From an uncultured Bacilli bacterium (GTDB lineage: Bacteria > Bacillota_I > Bacilli_A > RF39 > UBA660): DNA of 34,582 bases. The position numbers and the translations under genes were made by a program. The notes below the pieces were generated by a model. The model saw nothing but the letters and a program-made list of their open reading frames with translations, was not told the origin of the DNA and did no database searches. The stretch lies in assembly GCA_944373145.1 (NCBI GenBank), contig CALWAL010000010.1, positions 1 to 34,582 on the forward strand, in the 5' to 3' direction. Below, one piece after another: positions 1 through 8,060 of this stretch (the stretch's first letter is position 1; each line of letters starts with the position of its first letter).

Positions 1-90
1 CTAAAAAAAGGCGAAGGAAAGATAATTACAGCTAGTATAGATAAAGATTTATCTAATTCAAAAGATATCGAGTATGTGATTAATAAGTAA
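1..90 (+). CDS. C-terminal end of an unidentified protein (5' truncated)
   Basis: The first frame is open from the left edge to TAA at 88-90 and gives 29 residues that include KKGEGKIITASIDKD and end in YVINK. A strong terminator follows within a few bases, which supports a real gene end. The fragment is too short to assign. The GEGKIITASID stretch is faintly reminiscent of the C-terminal strand of nitrilase-type amidohydrolases, but that is only an impression. Confidence 0.55.
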   Translation, partial: LKKGEGKIITASIDKDLSNSKDIEYVINK

Positions 91-93
91 TAC

Positions 94-125
94 AAAAAAA
101 GGTGGAAATAAATCCCACCTTTTTA
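94..125 (+). terminator. Intrinsic terminator of the upstream gene
   Basis: GGTGG (101-105) pairs with CCACC (115-119). An A-run precedes the stem and a T-run follows, so the flanks extend the stem. It starts just after the TAA of the truncated gene. Confidence 0.75.
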
Positions 126-140
126 TTTGTTTGATAGCAC

Positions 141-165
141 AAAAAAACTGAATCGACTCAGTTTT
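141..165 (-). terminator. Intrinsic terminator of rpmB
   Basis: Read on the minus strand, AAAACTGA and TCAGTTTT form a stem around a six-base loop, followed by a T-run. The stem overlaps the rpmB stop codon at 164-166, a compact arrangement seen repeatedly in this window. Confidence 0.65.
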
Positions 166-349
166 ATGCAGCTTCTTTAGTACTTAATTTTTTTAAAGTT
201 CTCATTTCTCTAGTAGTAGTACGAATCTTAGTACCATCTTCTAAAGTCATTGTTTGAAAATTTAATTTTTGTGCATGTTTAGTAGCACGATTTGAATGAG
301 ATCTTCTATTACCAGTAAGTGGTTTTTTACTTGTTACTTTCTTTGCCAT
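164..349 (-). CDS. rpmB: 50S ribosomal protein L28
   Basis: Encodes 61 residues starting MAKKVTSKKPLTGNRRSH, the L28 pattern of a basic N-terminus followed by (G)KKPxxGNxRSH. The C-terminal half (TLEDGTKIRTTTREMRTLKK) matches the DGxxxxxxVxxRxLxxLKK strand-helix of the family, and the length is normal for Firmicutes. L28 is a component of the large ribosomal subunit near the E site. The open frame continues upstream to 415, but the start at 349 has GGAGGAA (354-360) at the right distance, and the upstream residues do not resemble L28. The gene is monocistronic, is closed by its own terminator and diverges from dnaE. Confidence 0.9.
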   Translation of the reverse strand: MAKKVTSKKPLTGNRRSHSNRATKHAQKLNFQTMTLEDGTKIRTTTREMRTLKKLSTKEAA

Positions 350-540
350 GTTATTCCTCCATTCGTATTTTTTTCTCTGCCTTATGAGTTTATCATATTT
401 AGGTACATAAGTCAATATTTTCCTTGTTTTTTATTGCTTAGAAATCAATTTTAATAACAAGATATGTGTATTATAATATAAAATTTTTAATGAGTCAAAT
501 ACATATGTTCAAACGATTAAAAATATAGTAAAATATTATT

Positions 541-546
541 AGGAGG
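541..546 (+). promoter_or_regulatory. dnaE ribosome binding site; divergent rpmB-dnaE promoter region upstream
   Basis: AGGAGG lies five bases before the dnaE ATG. Upstream, TATAAT at 472-477 and TATAGT/TAAAAT at 524-534 are possible -10 boxes, but neither has a convincing -35, so the dnaE promoter is not fixed. The 200 bases between rpmB and dnaE hold nothing else I can support. Confidence 0.5.
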
Positions 547-551
547 AGCTT

Positions 552-3479
552 ATGAAATATATACCTTTATACATAAAAACAGATAATTCATTACAAGATT
601 CTTTAATTACAATTCCTAAGTTGATTGAGTTTGCGGTTAAAGAAGGTTTTCGTGTACTTACTATTACAGATTGTAATATGTATGGGGTTATGGATTTTTA
701 TAAAGGTTGTTTAAAAAATAATATTAAACCAATTGTGGGCTTAGAAATATTATATAAAGATAAGCCAATCGTTTTATATTGTCAAAATTATAATGGCTAT
801 AAAAATCTTCTTAAGTTAACAACAATTATGTCAGAAAGAAAGCTTGAATTAATTGATTTAGAGGCTCATTCTAATGATTTAGTGTGTTTAGTTCCATATT
901 TATCACTAGATTTATTTAATGAGCTTAATCCACTTTATTATCACATATATAGAACATATCGAAATAAAGAAGAAAAAGAACAATTAGATAGTAATTCTCT
1001 ATATATGGATGAAGTTGTTTATCTAGAAGCAAGTGATAAAGATAATATTCGTTATTTAGATGCGATTAGAGAATCTGTTGCTGTTGATAGTACTTCTTCA
1101 ACTCGCTTAAATAATTATTTAAAAAATGATGAAGAAATAGTAAAATTAGGCTTTTTAGAAAATAATAATTTGATTGATGAGTTGTGCAATTTAGAATTAC
1201 CATTTCATCAAAATTTAATGCCAGTTTATCAAAATGAAGATGGTGTTGATAGCTATACATATTTAAAGAAAAAATGTATTGAGGGAATTAAGAAAAAATT
1301 TGGTGATAAAATAAGTGCTAAATATCAAGAACGCTTGAAGATGGAATTAGATGTTATTAATCGTATGGGATTCTGTGATTATTTTTTAATTGTTTATGAT
1401 TATATTAAATTTGCTAAAAATTCTAATATTATTGTAGGACCAGGAAGAGGTAGCGCGGTTGGATCTTTAGTAGCTTATTGTTTAGATATTACTGATATTG
1501 ATCCTTTAAAGTATGATTTATTATTTGAGCGTTTTTTGAATGTGGAACGTATCAGTATGCCTGATATTGATATTGATTTTGAACATAATCGTCGTGAAGA
1601 TATGATTGAATATTGTAGACAAAAATATGGAAATAAAAGAGTAGCACCAATTATTACGTTTGGAACATTAGGTGCTAAGCAAGCTTTACGTGATGTTGGA
1701 AGAGCTAGTGATTTAGATTTAAATTTAATTGATGGTTTGTGTAAATTAATTGATTCTAGATTGACTTTAGAAGCTAATTATAATAATCCTAAAATAAAGA
1801 TGTATTTAAAACGCTATGACGGTCTAGAAAATTTATATGAACGTGCTAAAAAGTTTGAAGGCTTAAAACGTCATACAAGCATTCATGCAGCTGGGGTTGT
1901 TATGTCTAGAGTTGATTTAGATGAGGTTATTCCTTTAGATAAATCACATCAAGCTTTTTATACAAGTGGTTATGATATGCAATATTTAGAAGAAATAGGC
2001 CTTTTAAAAATGGACTTTTTAGCTATTAAATATTTAACTATTATTCATGAAATGATTGATGAGATTAATAAAACTTATCATACCAATTTAACTTTTGATA
2101 GCATTCCTTTTAATGATCCTAAAGCTTTAAGAATTTTTGAAACATCTAACACTTTAGGCATATTTCAATTTGAATCGGATGGAATGATTAATTTTTTGAA
2201 TAAACTGCGTGCTAATACTTTTGATGATATTTGTGCCGCTATTGCTTTGTTTAGACCGGGACCAATGCAGAATATCCCTACCTACATTAGAAGAAAAAAC
2301 GGTGAGGAAAAGGTTGATTATTTAGATCCGTCATTAGAAGGTATTTTAAAATCAACTTATGGTATTATGATTTATCAAGAACAAATAATGCAGATAGCTC
2401 AAGTTGTGTCTGATTATAGTTTAGGTGAAGCAGACATTTTAAGAAAGGCAATGAGCAAAAAGAAAAAAGACTTACTTTTAAAAGAGGAAGAAAAATTTGT
2501 TAGTCGTGCTCTTAAGAAAGGTTATAACAAAGAAGTTGTAATTAAAATTTATCAATTAATGTTAAAATTTGCAGAATATGGTTTTAATAAATCACATTCT
2601 GTTGGATATTCACTAGTATCATATCGAATGGCTTATTTGAAAGCTTATTATCCAAAAATTTTTATGTCTAATTTACTTTCAATTGATATGAATGATGCTA
2701 GCAAAGAAAAAAAATATTTATATGAATGTCGTAAAAATAAAATTGATGTGCTCAAACCGGATATTAATTTAAGTATAGATAAGTATCATATGGAGGATAA
2801 TGGTATTCGTTATCCTTTGACTAATATAAAAAATGTTGGTCTTACGGCTACTCGTGCCATTTTAACAGAACGAAATAACGGTAAATTTAAAGATATTTAT
2901 GATTTTATTAAAAGATGTTATGGGAAGAGTGTTAATCGTAAAACGTTAGAATCGTTGATATGTGCAGGAGCTTTTTCAACTTTCAATTTTAATCGTAATA
3001 CACTAATTCAAAATTTAGATAGTATTATTAATTATGGGGAATTGATTAAAGATTTGGATGAAGAATTTGCTTTAAAGCCAGAAATAAAGGAGTATGAGGA
3101 GTTTTCTAATCGCGAAATTATGGAATTAGAACTTGATTTATTTGGCCTTTATTTAAGTAAGCATCCTGTTACAGAAATTAAAGCTAAATTTAAAAATATT
3201 ATTGCTTTAAGCGATATTCCAAAGTATTTTGATAAAATGATTGATGTTGTAGTTTATGTTGATAAAGTTAAAGAAATTACGACAAAGAAGGGTGCTAAAA
3301 TGATGTTTATTAGCGCATCTGACGAATTGGCTAGTATTGATTTAACGATTTTTCCTAATTTATATGAAGAATGTAAAAGTATTCAAAAAGGAGAAGTTAT
3401 TTTAGCTAAGGCTAGAGTTGAGAAACGATTTGATCAATATCAGTTGATAGTCAATAAAGTAAAGAGAATAAAAAGTTAA
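552..3479 (+). CDS. dnaE: DNA polymerase III alpha subunit, DnaE type
   Basis: A 975-residue C-family replicative polymerase, somewhat shorter than the roughly 1,100 residues of Bacillus DnaE. In low-GC Gram-positives DnaE extends primers, mainly on the lagging strand, before handing over to PolC. An N-terminal PHP domain (about 1-120) is followed by the palm with GPGRGSAVGS and the catalytic PDIDIDF (Asp338, Asp340). The third acidic residue lies in MDFLAIKYLT near residue 487. The fingers region includes FRPGPMQNIP and YQEQIMQIAQ, and a C-terminal OB fold contains the TKKGAKMMFIS strand. The PHP domain is degenerate: the usual metal-binding HxH and TDH positions read YIPLYIKT and ITDCN, so no proofreading activity is expected there. 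No exonuclease domain is inserted, so it is not PolC. The start has an ideal ribosome binding site. No clear terminator follows. Confidence 0.95.
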   Translation: MKYIPLYIKTDNSLQDSLITIPKLIEFAVKEGFRVLTITDCNMYGVMDFYKGCLKNNIKPIVGLEILYKDKPIVLYCQNYNGYKNLLKLTTIMSERKLELIDLEAHSNDLVCLVPYLSLDLFNELNPLYYHIYRTYRNKEEKEQLDSNSLYMDEVVYLEASDKDNIRYLDAIRESVAVDSTSSTRLNNYLKNDEEIVKLGFLENNNLIDELCNLELPFHQNLMPVYQNEDGVDSYTYLKKKCIEGIKKKFGDKISAKYQERLKMELDVINRMGFCDYFLIVYDYIKFAKNSNIIVGPGRGSAVGSLVAYCLDITDIDPLKYDLLFERFLNVERISMPDIDIDFEHNRREDMIEYCRQKYGNKRVAPIITFGTLGAKQALRDVGRASDLDLNLIDGLCKLIDSRLTLEANYNNPKIKMYLKRYDGLENLYERAKKFEGLKRHTSIHAAGVVMSRVDLDEVIPLDKSHQAFYTSGYDMQYLEEIGLLKMDFLAIKYLTIIHEMIDEINKTYHTNLTFDSIPFNDPKALRIFETSNTLGIFQFESDGMINFLNKLRANTFDDICAAIALFRPGPMQNIPTYIRRKNGEEKVDYLDPSLEGILKSTYGIMIYQEQIMQIAQVVSDYSLGEADILRKAMSKKKKDLLLKEEEKFVSRALKKGYNKEVVIKIYQLMLKFAEYGFNKSHSVGYSLVSYRMAYLKAYYPKIFMSNLLSIDMNDASKEKKYLYECRKNKIDVLKPDINLSIDKYHMEDNGIRYPLTNIKNVGLTATRAILTERNNGKFKDIYDFIKRCYGKSVNRKTLESLICAGAFSTFNFNRNTLIQNLDSIINYGELIKDLDEEFALKPEIKEYEEFSNREIMELELDLFGLYLSKHPVTEIKAKFKNIIALSDIPKYFDKMIDVVVYVDKVKEITTKKGAKMMFISASDELASIDLTIFPNLYEECKSIQKGEVILAKARVEKRFDQYQLIVNKVKRIKS

Positions 3480-3515
3480 AAATAGAGGCTTAATCTTTCT
3501 TTTTATAAATAAATG

Positions 3516-3524
3516 TGTTAAAAT
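3516..3524 (+). promoter_or_regulatory. Extended -10 promoter of sepF
   Basis: TGTTAAAAT (TG, one base, TAAAAT at 3519-3524) lies 39 bases before the sepF ATG. The -35 region (TTTCTT, 3496-3501) is weak. Confidence 0.55.
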
Positions 3525-3562
3525 GTTAGATAGTAAGATGAATACTATAAGGAGGAATATCA

Positions 3563-3970
3563 ATGGGTTTCATAAAAAAAATGTTTAGAGATGATGACGA
3601 TGATGATATTTTCAGCGGTGATGATAATCAATTTTATGATATAAAAGATGCAGCCGAAGCAACTGAAGAAGGTGGCGCTAAAATGATTTTATTAGAGCCA
3701 CGTGCTTATTCTGAAGCACAACAAATAGCTGATCATTTAAAAAAGAGAAACACAGTAGTTGTTAACTTAAAAAGAGTAACTTCTGATCAAGCTAAAAGAA
3801 TTGTTGACTTTTTAAGTGGAACTTTATATGCTATCGGTGGTAATTTTGAAAAAATAGGTGGCGGTATTTTCTTATGTACCCCTAATAATATTAATGTTCA
3901 AGGTAAAATTGCTGATGATAATGATGGTAAAGATGTCTACAACAATGATGACATTAATCCTGATTGGTAA
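3563..3970 (+). CDS. sepF: Cell division protein SepF
   Basis: A 135-residue membrane-associated FtsZ-binding protein that tethers and bundles Z-ring filaments. The N-terminus MGFIKKMF is the amphipathic membrane-binding helix, followed by an acidic linker (residues 10-38). The SepF core starts at [13 protein letters not shown] (40-52). It continues through TVVVNLKRV (64-72), the helix [16 protein letters not shown], and the GG-rich strand [15 protein letters not shown] (98-112). A short acidic tail ends the protein. A good AAGGAGG site lies at 3549-3555. Next comes a DivIVA-type gene and then ileS, the Bacillus order minus ylmG and ylmH. A second, divergent SepF-like gene lies at 13863-14513. 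Confidence 0.95.
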   Translation: MGFIKKMFRDDDDDDIFSGDDNQFYDIKDAAEATEEGGAKMILLEPRAYSEAQQIADHLKKRNTVVVNLKRVTSDQAKRIVDFLSGTLYAIGGNFEKIGGGIFLCTPNNINVQGKIADDNDGKDVYNNDDINPDW

Positions 3971-3977
3971 AAAAGTA

Positions 3978-4006
3978 TTGTAATATCTAATTAGTTGTGT
4001 TAAAAT
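3978..4006 (+). promoter_or_regulatory. Promoter of the DivIVA-type gene
   Basis: TTGTAA (3978-3983), a 17-base spacer and TAAAAT (4001-4006), with an extended -10 TG at 3998-3999. It starts only eight bases after the sepF stop codon. Confidence 0.6.
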
Positions 4007-4028
4007 ATCCACTTAGTGAGGTGCTTTT

Positions 4029-4361
4029 ATGGGTAAACATGATAGTTCCTTAAAATATAATCAGGCGGAGTTTACGGCATTTTTAGATAAGATTATTATG
4101 CAGGTTGAACAATTGATGCTTGAACTAAAAAACAAAGACAAAGAAATAGAGATAAAAACACAAGAAATTAATAAACGTGATAAACAAATACATGAATTAG
4201 AAGTTAGGCTAGCGAGAATACTTGAAAGTGTTGAAAATGATAATCTTCAAATTAAAGAAGAAGCCAAGATGGAAGCTGAAACAATTTTAGAAGAAGCAAG
4301 ACGAAATGCTGATTTTATTATTAATGAGGCTTTAATTCAAGCTAGTCAAAAAATTGAATAA
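4029..4361 (+). CDS. Short DivIVA-family coiled-coil protein
   Basis: 110 residues. The YNQAEFTAFLDKIIMQVEQLMLELKNKDKEI stretch (abbreviated key: EFTAFLDKII) resembles the DivIVA/GpsB segment GYDxxEVxxFLDxII, and the rest is a charged coiled coil ending in EEARRNADFIINEA. That ending is like the DivIVA C-terminal ILxxAxxxAxxII pattern. DivIVA proteins bind curved membrane at poles and septa and recruit division or growth factors. This one is shorter than usual (about 160 residues) and lacks the standard N-terminal LTPxDI membrane-insertion motif, so membrane binding may differ. Position supports the call: it follows sepF and precedes the T-box and ileS, as divIVA does in Bacillus. Ribosome binding site GAGGTG at 4017-4022. 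Confidence 0.7.
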   Translation: MGKHDSSLKYNQAEFTAFLDKIIMQVEQLMLELKNKDKEIEIKTQEINKRDKQIHELEVRLARILESVENDNLQIKEEAKMEAETILEEARRNADFIINEALIQASQKIE

Positions 4362-4369
4362 TTTAAAGC

Positions 4370-4558
4370 AAATGATGGAGACGTTATATTAGGAAATTAG
4401 TAGAGAGCTTATGGTTGGTGAAAATAAGTAAGGAACTGATATATGAATCACTCTTAATGTGCAAAAGCCGGTAACGCGTTATAGTTTTAAGTGCATAAGT
4501 GTATTATGAAATAGGGTGGTACCGCGAATATTCGTCCCTATAACATAATACTTTTTTT
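4370..4558 (+). promoter_or_regulatory. T-box riboswitch (isoleucine) in the ileS leader
   Basis: The T-box core GGGTGGTACCGCG is at 4514-4526, followed by TTCGTCCCT. The Stem I AGAGAGC element and, in the context TGA-ATC-ACTC, a specifier codon ATC (Ile) at 4447-4449 lie upstream. The terminator is a long stem pairing GTATTATG (4501-4508) with CATAATAC (4544-4551) and ATAGGG with CCCTAT, then T7. In this class uncharged tRNA pairs with the specifier and with the T-box bulge. This favours the antiterminator and lets ileS be transcribed. No separate promoter is obvious, so the leader may be cotranscribed with the DivIVA-type gene. Confidence 0.93.
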
Positions 4559-4578
4559 ATTTTATAAGGAGGTTTAAT

Positions 4579-7500
4579 ATGAAATTTAAAGAATTATCGA
4601 AGGAGAATGTTAGTACAGTTGAAAAGAAAATTTTAAAAAGATGGAAAGATATGGATATTTTAAATAAGACAATTAAGAATCGTGAAGGTAATGCCGACTG
4701 GGTCTTCTATGATGGTCCAGCTACAGCTAATGGAATGCCAGGATTACATCATATGATTGCTAAATTTTTGAAAGATTCTTTTTGTAAGTATCAGACAATG
4801 CAAGGACATCACGTTCTTCGTAAAGTAGGTTGGGATACACATGGTTTACCAGTTGAGGTACAAGTAGAAAAAAAATTAGGATTTAATGGTAAAGCTGATA
4901 TTGAAAAATATGGTATTAAGGAATTTAATGAAAAATGTCGTGAGACAGTGTGGGATAATGAAAATGCTTTTTGCCGTTTAACTGATGAAATGGGACAATT
5001 TATTGATTTAGATAATCGTTATATTACTTATGACAATAGTTATATTGAAACAGAATGGTGGATTTTAAAGAAGTTTTTTGATGAGGGTTTGTTTTATGAA
5101 GGTGTTAAAATTTTACCATGGTGCCCACGTTGTGGAACTGGTTTAGCTAGTCATGAAGTAGCTCAAGGTTATAAGGAAATAGATGCTAATACGGTTACAG
5201 TACCATTTAAGAAAAAAGATGAAGATGTTTATTTTCTAGTGTGGACAACAACCCCTTGGACTTTAATTTCTAACGTTGCATTATGTGTTAATCCTAATGA
5301 AAAATATGTTTTAGTAGAATCAAAAGGTTACAAATTTATTTTAGCTGAAGCTTTAGCGTCTATTAATTTAGGAGAAGATTATACAGTTTTAAAAACTTAT
5401 ACAGGTAAAGATTTAGAATATATGGAATATGAACAGTTAATTCCATCATTAACACCAGATAAGAAAGCATTCTTTGTTACTTGTGATGAGTATGTTACGA
5501 TGTCTGATGGTACCGGTATTGTTCATATCGCTCCAGCCTTTGGTGAAGATGATTCTAAAGTTGCTAAAAAATATAATTTACCATATTTAAATCCGGTTGG
5601 TGAAGATGCTGTTTACACTGACGGATATTGGAAAGGTATGAATATTTTTGATGCTGATTTAAAAGTAGTAGCATGGTTAAAAGAAAACGATAAATTATTT
5701 AAAAAGCAAAAAGTTAAACATGATTATCCACATTGTTGGCGTTGTTCTTCACCACTTGTTTATTATTCACGTCCATCTTACTATTTGGAAGTAACTAGAA
5801 TCAAGGATAAAATTATTGAAGAAAATAATAAGGTTAATTGGTATCCTTCATATGTTGGTGAAAAACGGTTTGGAAACTGGTTAGAAAATATGAATGATTG
5901 GGCAATTTCACGTAATCGCTATTGGGGTACGCCGTTACCATTATGGAGATGTAGTTGTGGCCATATGGAGATGATTGGTTCACGTAAAGAATTAGCTGAG
6001 CGTGCAATTGAAGAAATTGACCCAAAGACAATCGATTTACATCGCCCATATGTTGATGATATTCATATGGAATGTCCACATTGTCATGGCAAGATGAATA
6101 GAGTTCCAGAAGTTATTGATTGTTGGTTTGATTCTGGTTCGATGCCTTTTGCACAATACCATTATCCATTTGAAAATAAAGAATTATGGGAATCACAATA
6201 TCCAGCTGATTTTATTGCCGAGGGAATTGATCAAACACGTGGATGGTTCTATTCTTTAATTGTTATTGGGGTTTTTGTTACAGGTAAAAGCCCATATAAA
6301 AATGTTTTAGTAAATGAGTTATTATTAGATAAATTTGGCCATAAAATGCATAAAAGTAAAGGTAATGCAATTGAACCGTTTACAACGATGGAAAAATATG
6401 GCGCTGATACAATTAGATGGTATTTAGCATATGTTTCTCCAACTTGGACCCCTTTAAAATTTGATGAAGAAGGTCTAAAAGAAGTTCATTCTAAATTCTT
6501 CAATCCATTAAAAAATACATATTCTTTCTTCCAAATATATGCTAACACAGATCACATTAATTTAAAAAAGTGTCAAGTTCCAGTAAATAAGCGTGAAGAA
6601 ATAGATAAATGGCTGCTTAGCAAATATAATAAATTATTGAAACATTGTACAAAGGCTTATGATGAGTATGATTTAAATGAGGTTGTCAAATCAGTAACAA
6701 CTTTTGTTTCAGATGATTTATCTAATTGGTATATTAGAAGAAATCGCAATCGCTTTTGGAGTTCTGAATTAGATGATTCAAAACGTAGTGTTTATATAAC
6801 TACTTATGAAGTATTAGAAGGTATTTGTCGTTTAATAGCGCCAATTGTACCGTTTGTTTCAGAAGATATTTATACAAAATTAACTGGTGAGGAATCAGTG
6901 CATTTAGCTGATTTTCCAAAATATAATCCAGAGATGATTGATGAGACTATTGAGTCGCGTATGGATTTAGTTCGTCTTTTAATTAGTTTAGGACGTAATA
7001 TTCGTGAAGAAGTAAAAATTAAAGTTCGTCAACCAATTAGTGAATGTTTGATTGATGGAAAAAATGAAAATTTAATTGCTGATTTAACACCGTTAATTGA
7101 GGAAGAATTAAATGTTAAAAAAGTAACATTTGTTAATGATTTAAGCAATTATATGAATTTTATGGTTAAACCTAATTTTAAAGAAGTTGGTAAAGTTTTT
7201 GGCTCTAAAATTAAATTGTTTAGTGAAGCTTTATTGAATTTATCTATAGATGAAATTACTAAATTACAAAATAATGAAGTAATTAAAATGACTATCGATG
7301 ATGCTGAATATGAAATAGATGCTTCAATGGTTGATATCCGCACTAGCGCAAAAGAAGGTTTTAATGTTGCTAGTGATACGGTTAACTTTGTTATTTTAAA
7401 TACTGAATTAACAGAAGAATTAATTTTAGAGGGTATTGCCCGTGAAATGATTAGTAAGGTTCAAAACTTAAGAAAAACAAATGATTTTGAAATAATTGAT

Positions 7501-7671
7501 CGCATCAATATAACTTATAGTGGTGATGAAATGGTTAAAAAGGCTGTTTCAGCATATAGTGATTTCATTAAAAATGAAACTTTAGCACTTTCAATTACTG
7601 AAAAACAATTAGATATTGAAGTTTTTGATTTAAATGGTCATGAAACAAAAATTAGTGTAGAAAAAGCATAA
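4579..7671 (+). CDS. ileS: Isoleucyl-tRNA synthetase
   Basis: 1,030-residue class I synthetase charging tRNA-Ile. The HIGH signature is the variant GLHH (55-58) within ATANGMPGLHHMIAK, and KMSKS is KMHKS (589-593). Both variants belong to the long, eukaryote-like IleRS branch found in some Firmicutes. WCPRCGTG and the CSCG...CPHC pair are likely zinc sites, and TTTPWTL starts the editing domain. DWAISRNRYWGTPLP and GIDQTRGWFYS are conserved catalytic-domain blocks. The C-terminal half is the helical anticodon-binding domain plus the extension typical of this branch. The AAGGAGG site sits upstream of the ATG and expression is controlled by the Ile T-box leader. The branch is often associated with reduced mupirocin sensitivity, which is inference here. 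The stop codon is embedded in a terminator. Confidence 0.96.
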   Translation: MKFKELSKENVSTVEKKILKRWKDMDILNKTIKNREGNADWVFYDGPATANGMPGLHHMIAKFLKDSFCKYQTMQGHHVLRKVGWDTHGLPVEVQVEKKLGFNGKADIEKYGIKEFNEKCRETVWDNENAFCRLTDEMGQFIDLDNRYITYDNSYIETEWWILKKFFDEGLFYEGVKILPWCPRCGTGLASHEVAQGYKEIDANTVTVPFKKKDEDVYFLVWTTTPWTLISNVALCVNPNEKYVLVESKGYKFILAEALASINLGEDYTVLKTYTGKDLEYMEYEQLIPSLTPDKKAFFVTCDEYVTMSDGTGIVHIAPAFGEDDSKVAKKYNLPYLNPVGEDAVYTDGYWKGMNIFDADLKVVAWLKENDKLFKKQKVKHDYPHCWRCSSPLVYYSRPSYYLEVTRIKDKIIEENNKVNWYPSYVGEKRFGNWLENMNDWAISRNRYWGTPLPLWRCSCGHMEMIGSRKELAERAIEEIDPKTIDLHRPYVDDIHMECPHCHGKMNRVPEVIDCWFDSGSMPFAQYHYPFENKELWESQYPADFIAEGIDQTRGWFYSLIVIGVFVTGKSPYKNVLVNELLLDKFGHKMHKSKGNAIEPFTTMEKYGADTIRWYLAYVSPTWTPLKFDEEGLKEVHSKFFNPLKNTYSFFQIYANTDHINLKKCQVPVNKREEIDKWLLSKYNKLLKHCTKAYDEYDLNEVVKSVTTFVSDDLSNWYIRRNRNRFWSSELDDSKRSVYITTYEVLEGICRLIAPIVPFVSEDIYTKLTGEESVHLADFPKYNPEMIDETIESRMDLVRLLISLGRNIREEVKIKVRQPISECLIDGKNENLIADLTPLIEEELNVKKVTFVNDLSNYMNFMVKPNFKEVGKVFGSKIKLFSEALLNLSIDEITKLQNNEVIKMTIDDAEYEIDASMVDIRTSAKEGFNVASDTVNFVILNTELTEELILEGIAREMISKVQNLRKTNDFEIIDRINITYSGDEMVKKAVSAYSDFIKNETLALSITEKQLDIEVFDLNGHETKISVEKA

Positions 7672-7696
7672 AGTTGGAATTTGTCCAACTTTTTTT
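7670..7696 (+). terminator. Intrinsic terminator of ileS
   Basis: AAAGTTGGA (7670-7678) pairs with TCCAACTTT (7684-7692), a nine-base-pair perfect stem with a T-run to 7696. It begins inside the ileS stop codon. The last T of the run is also the T of the downstream extended -10. Confidence 0.9.
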
Positions 7697-7704
7697 GCTA
7701 TAAT
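7696..7704 (+). promoter_or_regulatory. Extended -10 promoter of cutA
   Basis: TGCTATAAT with TATAAT at 7699-7704, fused to the end of the ileS terminator. No consensus -35 is available because that space is the terminator stem. Confidence 0.6.
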
Positions 7705-7719
7705 GAAGATGGTGAGATA

Positions 7720-8034
7720 ATGGATAAATATATTATTGTTAAAACTTTATGTGATGATGAAAAAATAGCTAAAAGGATTATTGATAGAGTCTTAGAACTT
7801 AAATTAGCTGCTGGTTGTCAAATTTATGAATGTTATTCTAAATATTACTGGAAAAAGGATATAGAAATATCTAATGAATATTTAATTGAAATGCGAACAA
7901 AATTGTCTATGTTTGAGAAAATAAAATTAGAAGTTTTAAAAATACATAATTATGATGTATGTGAAATTTCCTATGTTGAAATTGAGGGAGCAAATGAAGA
8001 ATTTTTAAATTGGATTGATGAAAATGTTAATTAA
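7720..8034 (+). CDS. cutA: CutA-family divalent-cation tolerance protein
   Basis: 104 residues, the normal CutA size; the family forms stable trimers with a ferredoxin-like fold related to PII proteins. Conserved features are the AKRIIDRVLELKLAAGCQI block, YYWKKDIEISNEYLIEMRTK, and the late HNYDVCEISYVEIEGANEEFLNW, which matches HPYEVPEIIxxPIxxGxxxYLxW. An upstream TTG at 7681 is in frame, but it lies in the ileS terminator and the promoter, so the ATG at 7720, with GGTGAG at 7711-7716, is the start. The physiological role of CutA is uncertain; the metal-tolerance name comes from E. coli. It is monocistronic between two terminators. Confidence 0.88.
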   Translation: MDKYIIVKTLCDDEKIAKRIIDRVLELKLAAGCQIYECYSKYYWKKDIEISNEYLIEMRTKLSMFEKIKLEVLKIHNYDVCEISYVEIEGANEEFLNWIDENVN

Positions 8035-8060
8035 AAAATGCTTTAATAAAGCATTTTTTT
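8035..8060. terminator. Bidirectional terminator between cutA and sigK
   Basis: The stem AAAAAATGCTTT / AAAGCATTTTTT has a three-base AAT loop. It is symmetric, so each strand ends in a T-run, and it serves the convergent genes cutA and sigK. Confidence 0.85.

Noticed and set aside
3480..3510. Terminator after dnaE
   Set aside because: The possible stem relies on weak G-U pairs and has only a short T-run; not enough to call.
7681..7719. Upstream extension of cutA to a TTG at 7681
   Set aside because: It lies inside the ileS terminator and the cutA promoter; CutA proteins begin at the ATG at 7720.
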